Shown here one piece after another: positions 14,308-24,451 of a stretch of DNA of 25,140 nucleotides (the first letter of the stretch is position 1; each line of letters opens with the position of its first letter). A model generated the notes under the pieces. It did not search any database and was not told where the DNA came from. It saw only the letters and a list, made by a program, of their open reading frames with translations. The stretch is from contig CAYFUL010000021.1 of assembly GCA_964346375.1 (NCBI GenBank), positions 1 to 25,140 of the forward strand, read 5' to 3'. This DNA is from CAYFUL01 sp964346375 (GTDB taxonomy: Bacteria; Bacillota; Clostridia; Tissierellales; Peptoniphilaceae). The position numbers were made by a program, and so were the translations under genes.

Positions 14308-16316
14308 ATGTCAAAAAATCACGATGTTCTTTTACACCTTTTAAAATTGCCAACACTGAAATTAAAAATCGAATCGTCCTTACTGCCATGGGTGGTACTG
14401 CACTTATTGAAGATGAAAAATTTCATGAAGCAACGGCTGATTACTATATTGAAAGAGCCAAAGGTGGAGTAGGTTTAATTATTACAGGTGTTAATACTAT
14501 TCAGGAGATGTTTGGTAGAGGACACTGGCTTAATGAGTCTGAAGAAGTTTTTATGGGGCCAATTAAGGACCTAATGGATGAAATACATGAATATGGTTCT
14601 AAATTTTTCATGCAAATTGGTGCTGGTATGGGGAGAGTTTTAGCAATAAAATCTGGTTGGGCTTTTAATAAGCTTGGTGCCAATCTCGAAAAAGTAATGG
14701 TTGGTCCAAGTGAGATTCCAAACTATTGGGACCCTTTACAAGTTCAAAGACCTATGACTATTGAAGAAATTCATGAAATTCAAAATGCCATAATAGAAAC
14801 TGCTAAACTTGCCAAGGCGGCGGGAATAGATGGCATTGAAATTCACGCTATACATGAAGGCTATCTACTAGATCAATTTGCAATTGCCAGCACTAATTAT
14901 CGTAAGGATATTTATGGAGGTTCTTTAGAAAACCGTATGAGATTTGTTACGGAAATAATTAAGGGAATTAAAGAAGCCTGTGGAGCAGACTATCCTGTTA
15001 TTGTGCGTTATAGTGTTGCAAGCAAGATGAAAGGATTTAATAAAGGGGCTCTTCCTAGAGAAGATTACAAGGAATTTGGTCGCTCAATGGAAGAAAGTCC
15101 ATCTGTTGCAAGAATTCTTGAAGCAGCAGGTTGTGATGCTCTTGATGCAGATAATGGTTCTTATGATTCTTGGTACTGGGCTCATCCACCAATGTATATG
15201 CCACTAGCTTGTAATCTACCTGAAGTAAGTTACATAAAAAATTTCGTAAATATTCCAGTAATCTGTGCTGGTAGAATGGAAAATCCTGATATTGCTTCAC
15301 AGGCAATTGCTTCTGGTTCTATTGATGGAGTAGGAATTGCGCGTCAACTTCTAGCAGATCCTGAGTATGCTAATAAAATTCAAGAAGGTAGACCTGAGGA
15401 TATTAGACCTTGTATAGCTTGTCATAATGGATGTTTCGGAAGGTTATTTGCAGGTCTTGGAACATCTTGTGCAATTAATCCCCAGGCTATGCAGGAAAAT
15501 AAGTATAAAATTATTCCTGCAAAGAACTCTAAAAACATCCTTGTTGTTGGCGGAGGAATAGGTGGAATGGAAGCAGCTAGGCTTTTAGCTATTCGTGGAC
15601 ATAAGGTTACCCTTGTTGAAAAAACAGGAGAATTAGGAGGCGTATTTATTGCCGCAGCTGCACCTGATTTTAAAGAAGCTGATAAAAAATTAATTGAATT
15701 GTACAAAAAAGAAATTGTAGACCATGGCGTTAATGTACTTTTAAATACAGAGGCGACTACAGAATTTATTAAGGAATTTAATGCAGATGAAGTTATCTTA
15801 GCAACTGGCGCTAAGGCGATAGAACTTCCTATAAATGGTCTTGATAAGGAAAATGTAATTTCTGCCATTGGTTACCTACTGGGAAAGGAAGAGGCGAAGG
15901 ATTCTGTCGTTGTTGTTGGCGGAGGATTAACTGGCTGTGAAATTGCCTATGATTTATCGAGAAAAGGTAAAAAAGTAACTATTGTAGAAATGGCAGATGA
16001 TATTCTACAGGTTAAACTCCTTAGCGCTGCAAATTCAAATATGCTTAGAGATCTTTTAGCCTACTATAAAGTAAATATTAGGACTAATACTGCTTTAAAA
16101 GAGGTTAGAGATTCTGAAGTAGTAGTTGTAAATAATGGAGTAGAGGAATTTATTAGTGCAGATACTATAGTTCTTGCTGCTGGATATGTACCTCAAGCCC
16201 CTCTAAAAGACGGACTAGAAGAAAATCAATCAGTTCATGTAATAGGAGATGCCTCAAAAGTAGGAAGCCTTTTAGATGTTATTTGGTCTGCCTACGATTT
16301 AGCTTTAGTTTTATAA
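14308..16316 (+). pseudogene. Old-yellow-enzyme/Fe-S/FAD oxidoreductase (FadH/BaiCD/BaiH-like), single-base frameshift near the start
   Basis: The true start is ATG 14308, six bases after AGGAGG; it reads MSKNHDVL, then loses frame in the T run 14330-14333. One more T gives FTPFKIANTEIKNRIVLTAM and joins the long frame, for 669 residues. Domains: FMN TIM barrel (1-360), [4Fe-4S] motif C369/C372/C376 with C388 (PCIACHNGC, SCAINP), FAD loop GGGIGG near 415 and NAD(P) loop GGGLTG near 538. Such enzymes reduce C=C bonds next to carbonyls (2,4-dienoyl-CoA, enoates, 3-oxo-steroid acids). If the shift is real, translation could restart only at ATG 14388, losing strand 1 of the barrel. All catalytic domains are otherwise intact, which favours a base error or a recent mutation. 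Confidence 0.88.
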
Positions 16317-16334
16317 CCCCATTAATCAAAGAGA

Positions 16335-16361
16335 GGGAGCATAATGCTCCCCCCTTTTTTT
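16335..16361. terminator. Terminator between convergent OYE and SLH genes
   Basis: GGGAGCA/TGCTCCC (16335-16341, 16345-16351) with a TAA loop is followed by CCC and seven T on the plus strand. It lies 18 bases after the OYE stop. Confidence 0.85.
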
Positions 16362-19300
16362 AATATTCCCTCGTAGCTTCCATTAACTCGTAGAATGCCC
16401 AGTGATTTTTATCTAAGTCTGTAAAAATACTCTCTACTCCAGTTTTTCTTACCTCTCTATTAAATAGGGAGTTTAAAATTACTGCTGCTTCTGATCTTGT
16501 TAGTGTTCCATCTGGTTTAAATGTTCCGTCTGGGAATCCTACTATTCGTTTATTTCCATAGGCTTTATTTATTGCCGCCTCATACTTATGTCCTACTACA
16601 TCTTCAAATGGTGCCTTTGTATCTGTCGCCTTATCTATTGTTGAAATTAACTGTGCAAATTCTCCCCTAGTCATTGGATCATCTGGTCTAAATTCTTCTC
16701 CTTCTTTTTCTATTAGAAGTCCTTCTTTTAAAGCTGCATTTAAATATTTATTGTACCAAGTATCCTCTGCGTCTTTAAAATTTGCCTTAGCAGTATTATT
16801 TAAACTATATCCCTTTAAACTTGCTACCATGGTTACTGCTTCTGCCCTAGTTACTAATCCATCTGGCTTTACAGTTTTATCTGGATATCCCTTAATATAG
16901 GCAATATTTTTTACACCAGGTTTCTCTTCCTTCTTAGGCTCTGTTTTTACTTCAGCTTTAGCCTCAGAAATAGTTCCATATCCAAATCCACCTACTATTA
17001 CTGGACCGTAGTAGCTATCCTCTTTTACTCTTCCATTTAGTGCAGCTGCTCCATCCCTTAGATTTTTTAATGCAAGATCAACTTCTTCCTGAGTTACATT
17101 TTTCTTTTCTAGAATAATTTTAGCTGCCTTTAGTGCAAAATCGTATTGGGATTTATTACTTGCGTTAATATACTTTATAGATTTTTTAATTAGGCTAGAT
17201 TTTTCTACTTCCTTTTGTAGAACAGATTTATCTACAGTTTCTACAACATCTGTAATTAATTTTATATCCTCTCTATTTCTAACTCTTATTCTATTTCCAA
17301 GAGGGTCCATTGATGAAAGTCCTGTTGCAGAAATTTTATCTCCCTTTTTAAACTGATAAACTTCCTTATTTGTACTTCCCGGTCTACCTATATATCCATC
17401 TACAAATACCCTAATAGTCTCGGTGGAATTTTCTCCATCCTTTACAAGAATATTTATCTCATCTTTTTCGTTACTGTAGCTTTCTACTACTCCCTCTATA
17501 GTTACAAGTTTACCAAGGTTATTTTTTATTTCCTCTACTGTCATCTTTTCTGGTTCTATTTTTCCAGAGTACTCAATAAATTCAATCTTGTCTATATTAA
17601 TCTGTCTCTCCCCTTGGTATGAGGATCTTCTTCCGTAGATTACTACCTTGTCACCTTCTTTTAATACTACCTTATTTCCACTACCATCTTCCACTTCCCC
17701 AGTTAGTGGGAAAATATTAATTCCACCTGTTTCATCTTGAAGGTATCCTGAGTCGAAGAAGGCAATATTTTTATCTAGTTCTGAAGAATTTGAAGTTAGT
17801 ATTCCCTCAACTTTATATATTTTTCCATCTTCTTTACTTTCTGCAACTTCTTTTATTGTAGAAGTTGGAATATTTTTATCTATTACTACTAAAGTTGTCT
17901 TTCCGTCGTAAATATTTCCATTACTTTCGTAGAATCTTGTATAAATTGTAGTTGTACCTGTATTTTCTGGAGTAATATTAAATTTATAATCCGTCTCTCC
18001 CTTTTGAGCAGCTGGTACATTAGTAGTAGTCGCAAGTATTTTCTCTACACCATCTACTATTTCTACAATGTCCACTTTAGAGAAGTTTACCTCATCATCA
18101 TTGTCATTTCTAAATTTAACACTTACCTCTACAGATTCGCCCTTTCCTATATCTTTTTTATTGGTTTTTACACTGTCTACTCCAGCAATTTTTACCTCTC
18201 CAGACCAAACTGGAGCAGTTACTGCAATATCTCCATCCTGTTGAACTACCTTTACATAGTAATACTTAGCAGAATGTTCTTCTCCATTCTCTCCACTTCT
18301 AGATACTGTTCCAATTACATCGCTACTGTCCGGATCTTCAACGCCAATGGAAAATTTTACATCCCCTTCTGTAGGAATATTATCTCCCATTCCAAACCTG
18401 TCGTTTACCTTGTAGTTGATTTTAAAATTATCGTCCTCAGTTGCATAAACTCTCTGGGATCTAATTGCTCCTACAATACTTTCCTTAGTAAGTTCTCTCG
18501 CAAGTACAACTGTCCTTGTAGTATTTGCATCTCCCCATTTTCCCTTATGGTTATCTTGGTTATTTGAAGGTGCAACTCTCCATCCCTTAGCTAAGGCTTC
18601 GTCATAGGCACTATAACTTCTCCAGTACCCATTACTTCCAACTTTACTCTCTCCATTTCCAACTTCTACCAGGTGAATTGCCTTATCGTATTCTGGTTTA
18701 TAATGGGCAAAATTTCCAAAGCTACCAAAGGTATCTCCTGGATGGTTCCATTGGCTAAAGGTATACTTATCCTCTAATTTTGAAATTGCATCGTAGTATC
18801 TAATTAGTCCCTTTGATTCTGTCTTTTCGTTAAATAATGGATCATTTCTTGAAACGAAACCATTGGTTTCAAATGTATTCATATGTCCAAAATCTATTCC
18901 CGATTTTGTCCAAGTCATTTCAAAACCATATAGGGCTAGGAATTTTCCCTTTAGGTCTTCCCTATTGTTGTATCCCTCAATAATTTCCTTATAGGTTTTC
19001 CACTTAGACTTTCCATTTAACTGAATACCACTATTTTCGTTATCAAAGGTTCCAAGATTATCTGCACTATCAAAATAATTTGAGTGGTCAGTTAGCGCAA
19101 AGAAATCTACTGCACCTTTTTCTATTACATAGTTAAAGGCATCCACTGGAGTTCCTGCTCCGTCAGAGAAATTACTATGGGAGTGAATCTGTCCAAAGTA
19201 GTGTTTAATTCCATCTGCACCTATATAGAAACTCCACTTAGTAGAATTTTCTACCCCATCTCTTTTAATTACAACTTCACTTTGAATTTCTCCAAATGGA

Positions 19301-21779
19301 AGATTTTTTACGGTGTACTTTGCAATACTACCCTCTACTTCCATTTTATAACTCTCTCCATTTACTTTAAGAGTAACATCTGGACTTACTCCTCCATTTA
19401 CAAGGTTTACTTTAAATTCTACGCTGCTTCCATTTTCAATACTGCTTCCCGCCTTTGGAGATATTACTATCGCCTTTGGATTATTATCTACAATAATTTC
19501 AGCTGGAGTGGAAATAACTGTAGACTCATTATATACAAATGGATCTTTATAAAATCCACTAGACACTAGGTCATTTACGTCTATTGCCTTAAAAGTAATA
19601 GGAAGTTTTTCACCAGAAATACTTCCTTCAGGAATTACTCCCTTCCATTTTCCAGTAACTTCATCTTGAGTAAAGGTAATTTTATTTTTAACTCCATTAG
19701 TTTCAAACTCTCCCTCAAGGGATTTTACTCCTACATTGTCAATTACATCTACTATTAATTCATAGTCCACTCCTGGAACTGCTGGAATTAAATCCTTTGG
19801 AAGGACTACACGGGGCGCTACACTGTCCTCTAAAATTTCAAAGTCCTTAAGGTCGTTAAGTCTTATCTGTGCATTTCCTCTATGAGGTGCAATTGCCCCC
19901 TTAACATTTACAACATCACCTGCAACAGTTCCCATTGGGTATGCAGGAGTTCTATAGGTTTGTAAATTTGCTCCATCCTTTGTAAAATTAATAGAGCCTT
20001 TTCCATTATCATGTGCTGGTAGAGTTACTTCCTCTACTTTTACATACTCGTTCATTAATTTTTCGACGCCATAGGCATTTATCTGTTCAATAGTTACAAT
20101 TTGTGGTTCAAATGGAGTTGCTTCTCCTACAATTTCCATTTCAAGTACTCCACTTAATTCAGGTAGACCATAAAACTCTATTGTATTTCCCTTAGCGAGA
20201 ATAATATCTCCCTCTTTAAAGGAATCTATTGGACCATAGATTTGGTATCCATAAATTTCTCCGTCAATAACGTCTTGAATAATTAGAGAGCTTCCTACAG
20301 AGTAGGTATAAGTTGCAACTCCAATAACTGTTGCCTCTTCGCCCTTATTTTGGTTGTCTCCTCTTCTAAGTTTTAATACTTCTTTAATATTATAAATTTT
20401 TCCGTACCTAGTCTGCATCTCTGCATTACTATTTAGATTAGCAATAAATTCATCAGTAATAGGATCTTCTCCAGTAACTTAGGAATTTCTGGAACTCCTC
20501 CTCCCGATGAAACTTTAGTAACGTGGGATTTTTTATCTACTCTTAATTGTAGAGAATAATGAATACTTACAATACCATAGATATTTGCCCTATCTCCATT
20601 TTTTATATCTAGCGCCTTATTAGGTCTATAGATATTAATTGACTTGTCTCCTTGAACAATAGGAATATTTCCGTCAGTATAATCCCCTTTAAATTCAACA
20701 TCTTCTAAATAAACTCTCATGGAGATAAATTTATCTTGGTTAGTAAAAATCTCTTCAAGGGTTGCCTTTGTAGATGGAAGAGTATTATTACTAGAAAGTA
20801 CAGTAATTTCATTTTCGTTAATTTGAATTAATCCTCTAAACTCTCCTAGAGTACCCTTTACTTTAACCTTATCTCCAACTTTTAAAGCGTCATTTATTTC
20901 AGAAAGTCTTATGGCAATTCCACCAATACTCTTTCCATTTCCATCAACGCCTTCAATAGTTAGATTTTTATTTCCCCCACCTTTTTCATCTCTATAGGTA
21001 ATAATTCCCTCTACAGTAACCTCTGTTCCCATAGATTTTTTCTTAGCCTCTTCAATGGAAATTACACTTGGTTCCTCTGGAATTTCAGGGTCTGGATTTG
21101 GATCTGTATTTTTTACAGTAATATCATTTCCACTTTGAATTCTAAGCTGAATACTATTAAATACTCCAATAGTTGCGTAAACATCTGCAATATCTCCAGC
21201 CTTTAATCCAGATAAGGCATCCTTATCATTTGGTCTATAGAGATCCATTACAGCCCCATTTTGAGAAACCTTTGATGCTCCATCTAAATTTACACTGTCA
21301 AATTTTACGCCCTCTAAAAATACCCTTTGAGATTCATAGGACTTTGAATTTTCTAAGATATCACTAATAGTTACGGTTTTAAATGGTAGAGGAGATCCAT
21401 CAGATTTTTGTGTAATTTTAAAATCACTTGAGTTAACATTAATTTGTTCTAGACCTTTATATGCTCCTCTAGTTCCACTAACTTCTACAAGGTCTCCCGG
21501 CTGTACTTCATTGTTTTCAGCTGTAAGCCTTACAACAATTCCACCAGTTTCATCCTGAATGGAAATATTTCTATAAGGTGCATCTCCTGTAGCCTCAATA
21601 AAAGTTACAATACCTTCTGTTTTTACAACTTGTCCACTTGGGACATTTCTCGCCTCTGCAACAGAAACCTTTTCAGTTACAGAAGGTTCGCCCAGATTTA
21701 CCTCTGCAATTGTACTAATCGGTGCTGGAAAAATTAGCACCATTGCCAAAAATATTGACAATACACGTTTAAAATTCAT
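16360..21779 (-). pseudogene. Giant S-layer-anchored surface protein: OB-fold repeats, PHP metallohydrolase, FIVAR and SLH domains; frameshifted
   Basis: About 1806 residues once one base is restored near 20477-20483, where the first frame leaves at VPEIPK and the second continues VTGEDPITDEFIANLNSN. The start ATG 21779 follows AAAGGA and gives a signal peptide (MNFKRVLSIFLAMVLIFPAP). In order: two YhcR/DUF6359-type OB folds (about 40-150, 230-330), a third after the junction, Ig-like stretches, a PHP hydrolase near residue 860 (GQIHSHSNFSDG, ALTDHSNYFD), another OB fold (DETGGINIFP), a FIVAR helix bundle and three SLH repeats (GYPDKTVKPDG, FRPDDPMTRGEF, GFPDGTFKPDG) for cell-wall attachment. 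Probably an extracellular phosphoesterase or nuclease. With the shift, the anchored, catalytic part would lack a signal peptide. Confidence 0.88.
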
Positions 21780-21907
21780 ACATATTTTCCTTTCATCAAT
21801 TAAAATTACAATGTACCAATTTATAGTTTCTAATGAAATTGTAAAAACCACGTCGAGTTATTGTTAATAGAGGATAAAATTTCACTTACCATTTTTGCTG
21901 ATGACGT

Positions 21908-21937
21908 AAAAAAAGACAACCCCTTCGGATTGCCTTT
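21908..21937 (-). terminator. Terminator of the enoyl-CoA hydratase gene
   Basis: On the minus strand, AAGGCAATCC pairs with GGGTTGTCTT (with two G-U pairs) across a GAAG loop, and is followed by seven T (plus-strand A 21908-21914). It lies 9 bases past the restored stop codon, supporting that gene end. Confidence 0.85.
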
Positions 21938-21945
21938 AAAAATTT

Positions 21946-22729
21946 TTATTCTCCTGTAAATTCTGGTTTTCTCTTTTCTAAAAATGCCATTACTGCTTCT
22001 TAGTGGTCCTTTGTCTTTCCAGAGGCTATCATTTTTTTCCTTTTCATCTTCCATATACTCTACTAGATCTTTAAAGAAGTAGTCGTTAATTAATTCCTTC
22101 TGTCTTTTTAATGCAAGGGATGGTTTTTTGGCTAAGGTCCTTGCTAATTTATATGTCTCTTCTTCTAGGGCTCCCTCTTCTGCTAGACGATTACATAGGG
22201 AAAGTCTGTAACATTCCTCTGCTGATAGTACCTCTCCAAGCATCATTAACTCCGTCGCCTTTGCCACTCCTACCATTCTGTTTAAGTAGTAAAATCCTCC
22301 ACTATCTCCCGATGTTCCCATACTAATAAATGCCATTACCATCTTTGAATTTACATCCATTACTCTAAAATCACAGGCAAGGGCAAGGGATGCTTCCGCT
22401 CCTGCAGCCGCTCCGTTTACCATGGCTATTACCGGTTTAGATAGATGTCTAATTGTATAACTTGCCTTTGCGGCAGCTCCTACTAATTCATCTGTAAGGT
22501 ATACCTTCTCGTCAATTAGCTTTTTAAATGTCTTTATATCTCCTCCAGAGTTAAACAATTTTCCCGCGCCAGTAAGTACTACTACTTTTACATTGCTATC
22601 CTTATTAAATCCCTCTAGTAATTCCCTAAGCTCTATAAACATTTCTGTATCAAAGGCATTTCCCACCTCTGGTTTATTAAAGATAATAGTCCCAATTTTT
22701 CCCTCTACTTTTACAATAAAATTTCCCAT
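21946..22729 (-). pseudogene. Enoyl-CoA hydratase/isomerase family protein, frameshift and nonsense codon near the C-terminus
   Basis: Crotonase fold: oxyanion-hole segments GKLFNSGGDIKTF and GAAAGAEASLALACD, and FISMGTSGDSGGFYYLNRMVG, where Asp/Gly replace the second hydratase glutamate, as in many isomerase-type relatives. The frame is right to EYMEDEKEK, then a run of seven A (plus-strand T 22032-22038) carries one base too many. Removing one gives MIASGKTKDH, an in-frame TAA (22000-22002), then EAVMAFLEKRKPEFTGE and a stop at 21946: 260 residues, the family norm, with the classic AFLEKRKPEF ending. As written, the frame would run on with unrelated sequence to 21830. Two independent lesions argue for decay or poor sequence. 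Divergent from the ABC operon. Confidence 0.88.
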
Positions 22730-22784
22730 ACTTTCACTCTTTTTTTATTTTCATACCCTTTTAAATATTGAATACTCATATTTT

Positions 22785-22811
22785 CCTTTACAAATGTTAA
22801 ATTTTATACTA
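22785..22811 (+). repeat. Control-region repeat 1 of 3
   Basis: TTTACAAATGTTAAATTTTA followed by TACTA, preceded by CC. The first of three near-identical units between the divergent enoyl-CoA hydratase and ABC genes; unit starts are at 22787, 22853 and 22920. Confidence 0.8.
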
Positions 22812-22851
22812 CACCTTACATGCTTCTTAATTATATTTTCTTTATATTCTA

Positions 22852-22880
22852 CTTTACAAATGTTAAATTTTATACTAAAC
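22852..22880 (+). repeat. Control-region repeat 2 of 3
   Basis: The same 20-base block as repeat 1, extended by TACTAAAC. It begins 66 bases after unit 1 and 67 before unit 3. Confidence 0.8.
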
Positions 22881-22897
22881 GTTACGCCAATTGTTAA
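22869..22897 (-). promoter_or_regulatory. Candidate minus-strand promoter for the enoyl-CoA hydratase
   Basis: TTAACA (22897-22892), a 17-base spacer and TATAAA (22874-22869, inside repeat 2). It would give a leader of about 135 bases. Confidence 0.5.
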
Positions 22898-22918
22898 TTA
22901 ATTTTTCATTGAATTTTC

Positions 22919-22947
22919 CTTTACAAATGTTATTTTTTATACTAAAC
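22919..22947 (+). repeat. Control-region repeat 3 of 3
   Basis: TTTACAAATGTTATTTTTTA then TACTAAAC; differs from unit 2 by a few A/T changes. It is the unit closest to the ABC transporter start. Confidence 0.8.
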
Positions 22948-22948
22948 T
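22920..22948 (+). promoter_or_regulatory. Candidate promoter of the amino-acid ABC operon
   Basis: TTTACA (22920-22925), 17 bases and TAAACT (22943-22948), wholly within repeat 3 and 40 bases before the ATG. Units 1 and 2 have the same -35 but poorer -10 sequences (TACACC, TAAACG). Confidence 0.5.
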
Positions 22949-22988
22949 ATCTTTAATAGTTTACTAGAAGAAAGTGAAGGGAGTTTTT

Positions 22989-23792
22989 ATGAAAAAGTTA
23001 GTTTTATTACTTAGTTTATTATTACTTACAGGCTGTGGATCTGCCGGTGGAAAAAATACTGCCGATGCTCCAAAAAATAATGGTAACGCAGTTGCAGCTG
23101 ATACTACTGAAAAAGATGTACTTGTTGTTGGATTAGACGACACTTTTGCCCCAATGGGCTTTAGAGATGACAAGGGTGAACTTGTTGGATTTGATATTGA
23201 CCTTGCAAAGGAAGCTGGAAAAATTATGGGAGTGGAAATGGAATTTCAACCTATTGATTGGACAGTAAAGGAAACTGAACTTGCAAGTGGTAATATTGAT
23301 TTAATTTGGAATGGTTTTTCCATTACTCCTCAAAGACAAGAGGCTATGACCATGAGCGATCCTTACCTTGAAAATAGACAGATTATTATTGTTATGGCAG
23401 ACTCTACTGTAAATAGTAAGGCGGACCTTGCTGGTAAGACTATTACCGTTCAAGGAGAATCCTCTGCTCTTGAGGCTGTACTAAAGGATACAGAATTTGT
23501 AGATTCCCTTGCTTCAGCTCCAGTTGAATATGCAACTAACCTTGAATGTTTTAAAGACGTTGAGAGTAAAAGATGCGATGCAATTGTAGTAGACGAAGTT
23601 TTAGCAAGATACTATATGAGCCAAAACAATCCTGATTCCTACAAAGTTCTTGATGATAATTTTGGCGATGAACAATTTGCAGTTGGTATGAGAAAAGAGG
23701 ACACTGCCCTTGCAGAAAAATTAAACGCTGCATTTAAAGAGATGAAAGACAACGGCAAGTATGATGAATACTATAGTAAATGGTTTAAGTAA
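22989..23792 (+). CDS. Amino-acid ABC transporter substrate-binding lipoprotein
   Basis: 267-residue polar amino-acid binding protein of the type 3 extracellular solute-binding family. The signal MKKLVLLLSLLLLTGC gives lipidated Cys16; a Gly/Asn-rich linker leads to VGLDDTFAPMGFRDDKGELVGFDIDLAKE, the standard first binding segment, then DWTVKETELASGNIDLIWNGFSIT. It captures an amino acid outside the membrane for the permease and ATPase that follow; cystine, glutamine or a basic amino acid cannot be told apart by eye. A GTG at 22974 is in frame, but AAGGGAG sits just before ATG 22989, which is chosen. First gene of a three-gene operon. Confidence 0.93.
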   Translation: MKKLVLLLSLLLLTGCGSAGGKNTADAPKNNGNAVAADTTEKDVLVVGLDDTFAPMGFRDDKGELVGFDIDLAKEAGKIMGVEMEFQPIDWTVKETELASGNIDLIWNGFSITPQRQEAMTMSDPYLENRQIIIVMADSTVNSKADLAGKTITVQGESSALEAVLKDTEFVDSLASAPVEYATNLECFKDVESKRCDAIVVDEVLARYYMSQNNPDSYKVLDDNFGDEQFAVGMRKEDTALAEKLNAAFKEMKDNGKYDEYYSKWFK

Positions 23793-23814
23793 AATTCCCA
23801 TTAAGGGAATGGAA

Positions 23815-24447
23815 ATGTTAGTACCAATGATCCTAAGTGGTCTAAAGACCACTTTAGGAGTCTTTTTTATTACACTAATTTTTTCCATTCCTCTTTCCAT
23901 ATTAGTAGCTAATTTGCGAATTTCAAAGAGTAAAATTCTATCTGTCCCCATGGCAATTTATATCTATATTATGCGTGGAACTCCCCTACTATTACAGCTT
24001 ATGTTTATATTTTTTGGGCTTCCATTAATTGGTTCGGGAATAAGTTTAGATAGGTACACTGCAATTTTTGTGGCGTTTATTTTAAATTACACTGCCTACT
24101 TTGCAGAGATTTTTAGAGCGGGAATAAAGTCAATTGATATTGGACAGTATGAAGGGGCAAAGGTTCTAGGACTTTCAAAGTTCTATTCCTTTAGAAAAAT
24201 TATTCTTCCCCAGGTAATTAGAAATATTCTACCGGCTCTATCTAATGAGGTAATTACCCTTATAAAGGACACTTCCCTTGTTTATATTCTTGGAGCAAGT
24301 GATGTATTAAAGGCGGCGAAGGCAGTATCAAATAGATTTACTACCTTTACTCCCTATATTATCGTTGGGATAGTGTATCTCGTTCTTGTTGCAATAATTT
24401 CTAAGCTACTAAAGAGTTACGAAAAGAGTTTCGATTATTTTAGGTGA
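23815..24447 (+). CDS. Amino-acid ABC transporter permease (HisM/GlnP family)
   Basis: 211-residue integral membrane protein with about five helices and the family's EAA loop (YEGAKVLGLSKFYSFRKIILPQ). It opens MLVPMILSGLKTTLGVFF and includes YIYIMRGTPLLLQLMFIFFG, typical of polar amino-acid permeases. ATG 23815 is preferred because AAGGGA stands six bases before it; ATG 23809 overlaps that site and ATG 23761 would overlap the binding-protein gene by 32 bases. It forms the membrane channel, probably as a homodimer, with the ATPase encoded directly downstream (4-base gap). Confidence 0.93.
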   Translation: MLVPMILSGLKTTLGVFFITLIFSIPLSILVANLRISKSKILSVPMAIYIYIMRGTPLLLQLMFIFFGLPLIGSGISLDRYTAIFVAFILNYTAYFAEIFRAGIKSIDIGQYEGAKVLGLSKFYSFRKIILPQVIRNILPALSNEVITLIKDTSLVYILGASDVLKAAKAVSNRFTTFTPYIIVGIVYLVLVAIISKLLKSYEKSFDYFR

Positions 24448-24451
24448 TAGT

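Noticed and set aside
14290..14472. A separate 60-codon gene before the OYE frame
   Set aside because: Its first six codons or so after ATG 14308 are the true OYE start; the rest is an out-of-frame reading after the missing T.
21780..21851. N-terminal extension of the SLH protein to a start at 21851
   Set aside because: The 24 extra residues precede a good signal peptide, and AAAGGA lies just before ATG 21779.
21830..21945. Extension of the crotonase to 299 residues
   Set aside because: This tail is an out-of-frame reading past a poly-A indel; the family-typical AFLEKRKPEF ending is in another frame and stops at 21946, just before a terminator.
22785..22947. CRISPR-like array
   Set aside because: Only three units, AT-rich and promoter-like, in a divergent promoter region with no cas genes nearby.
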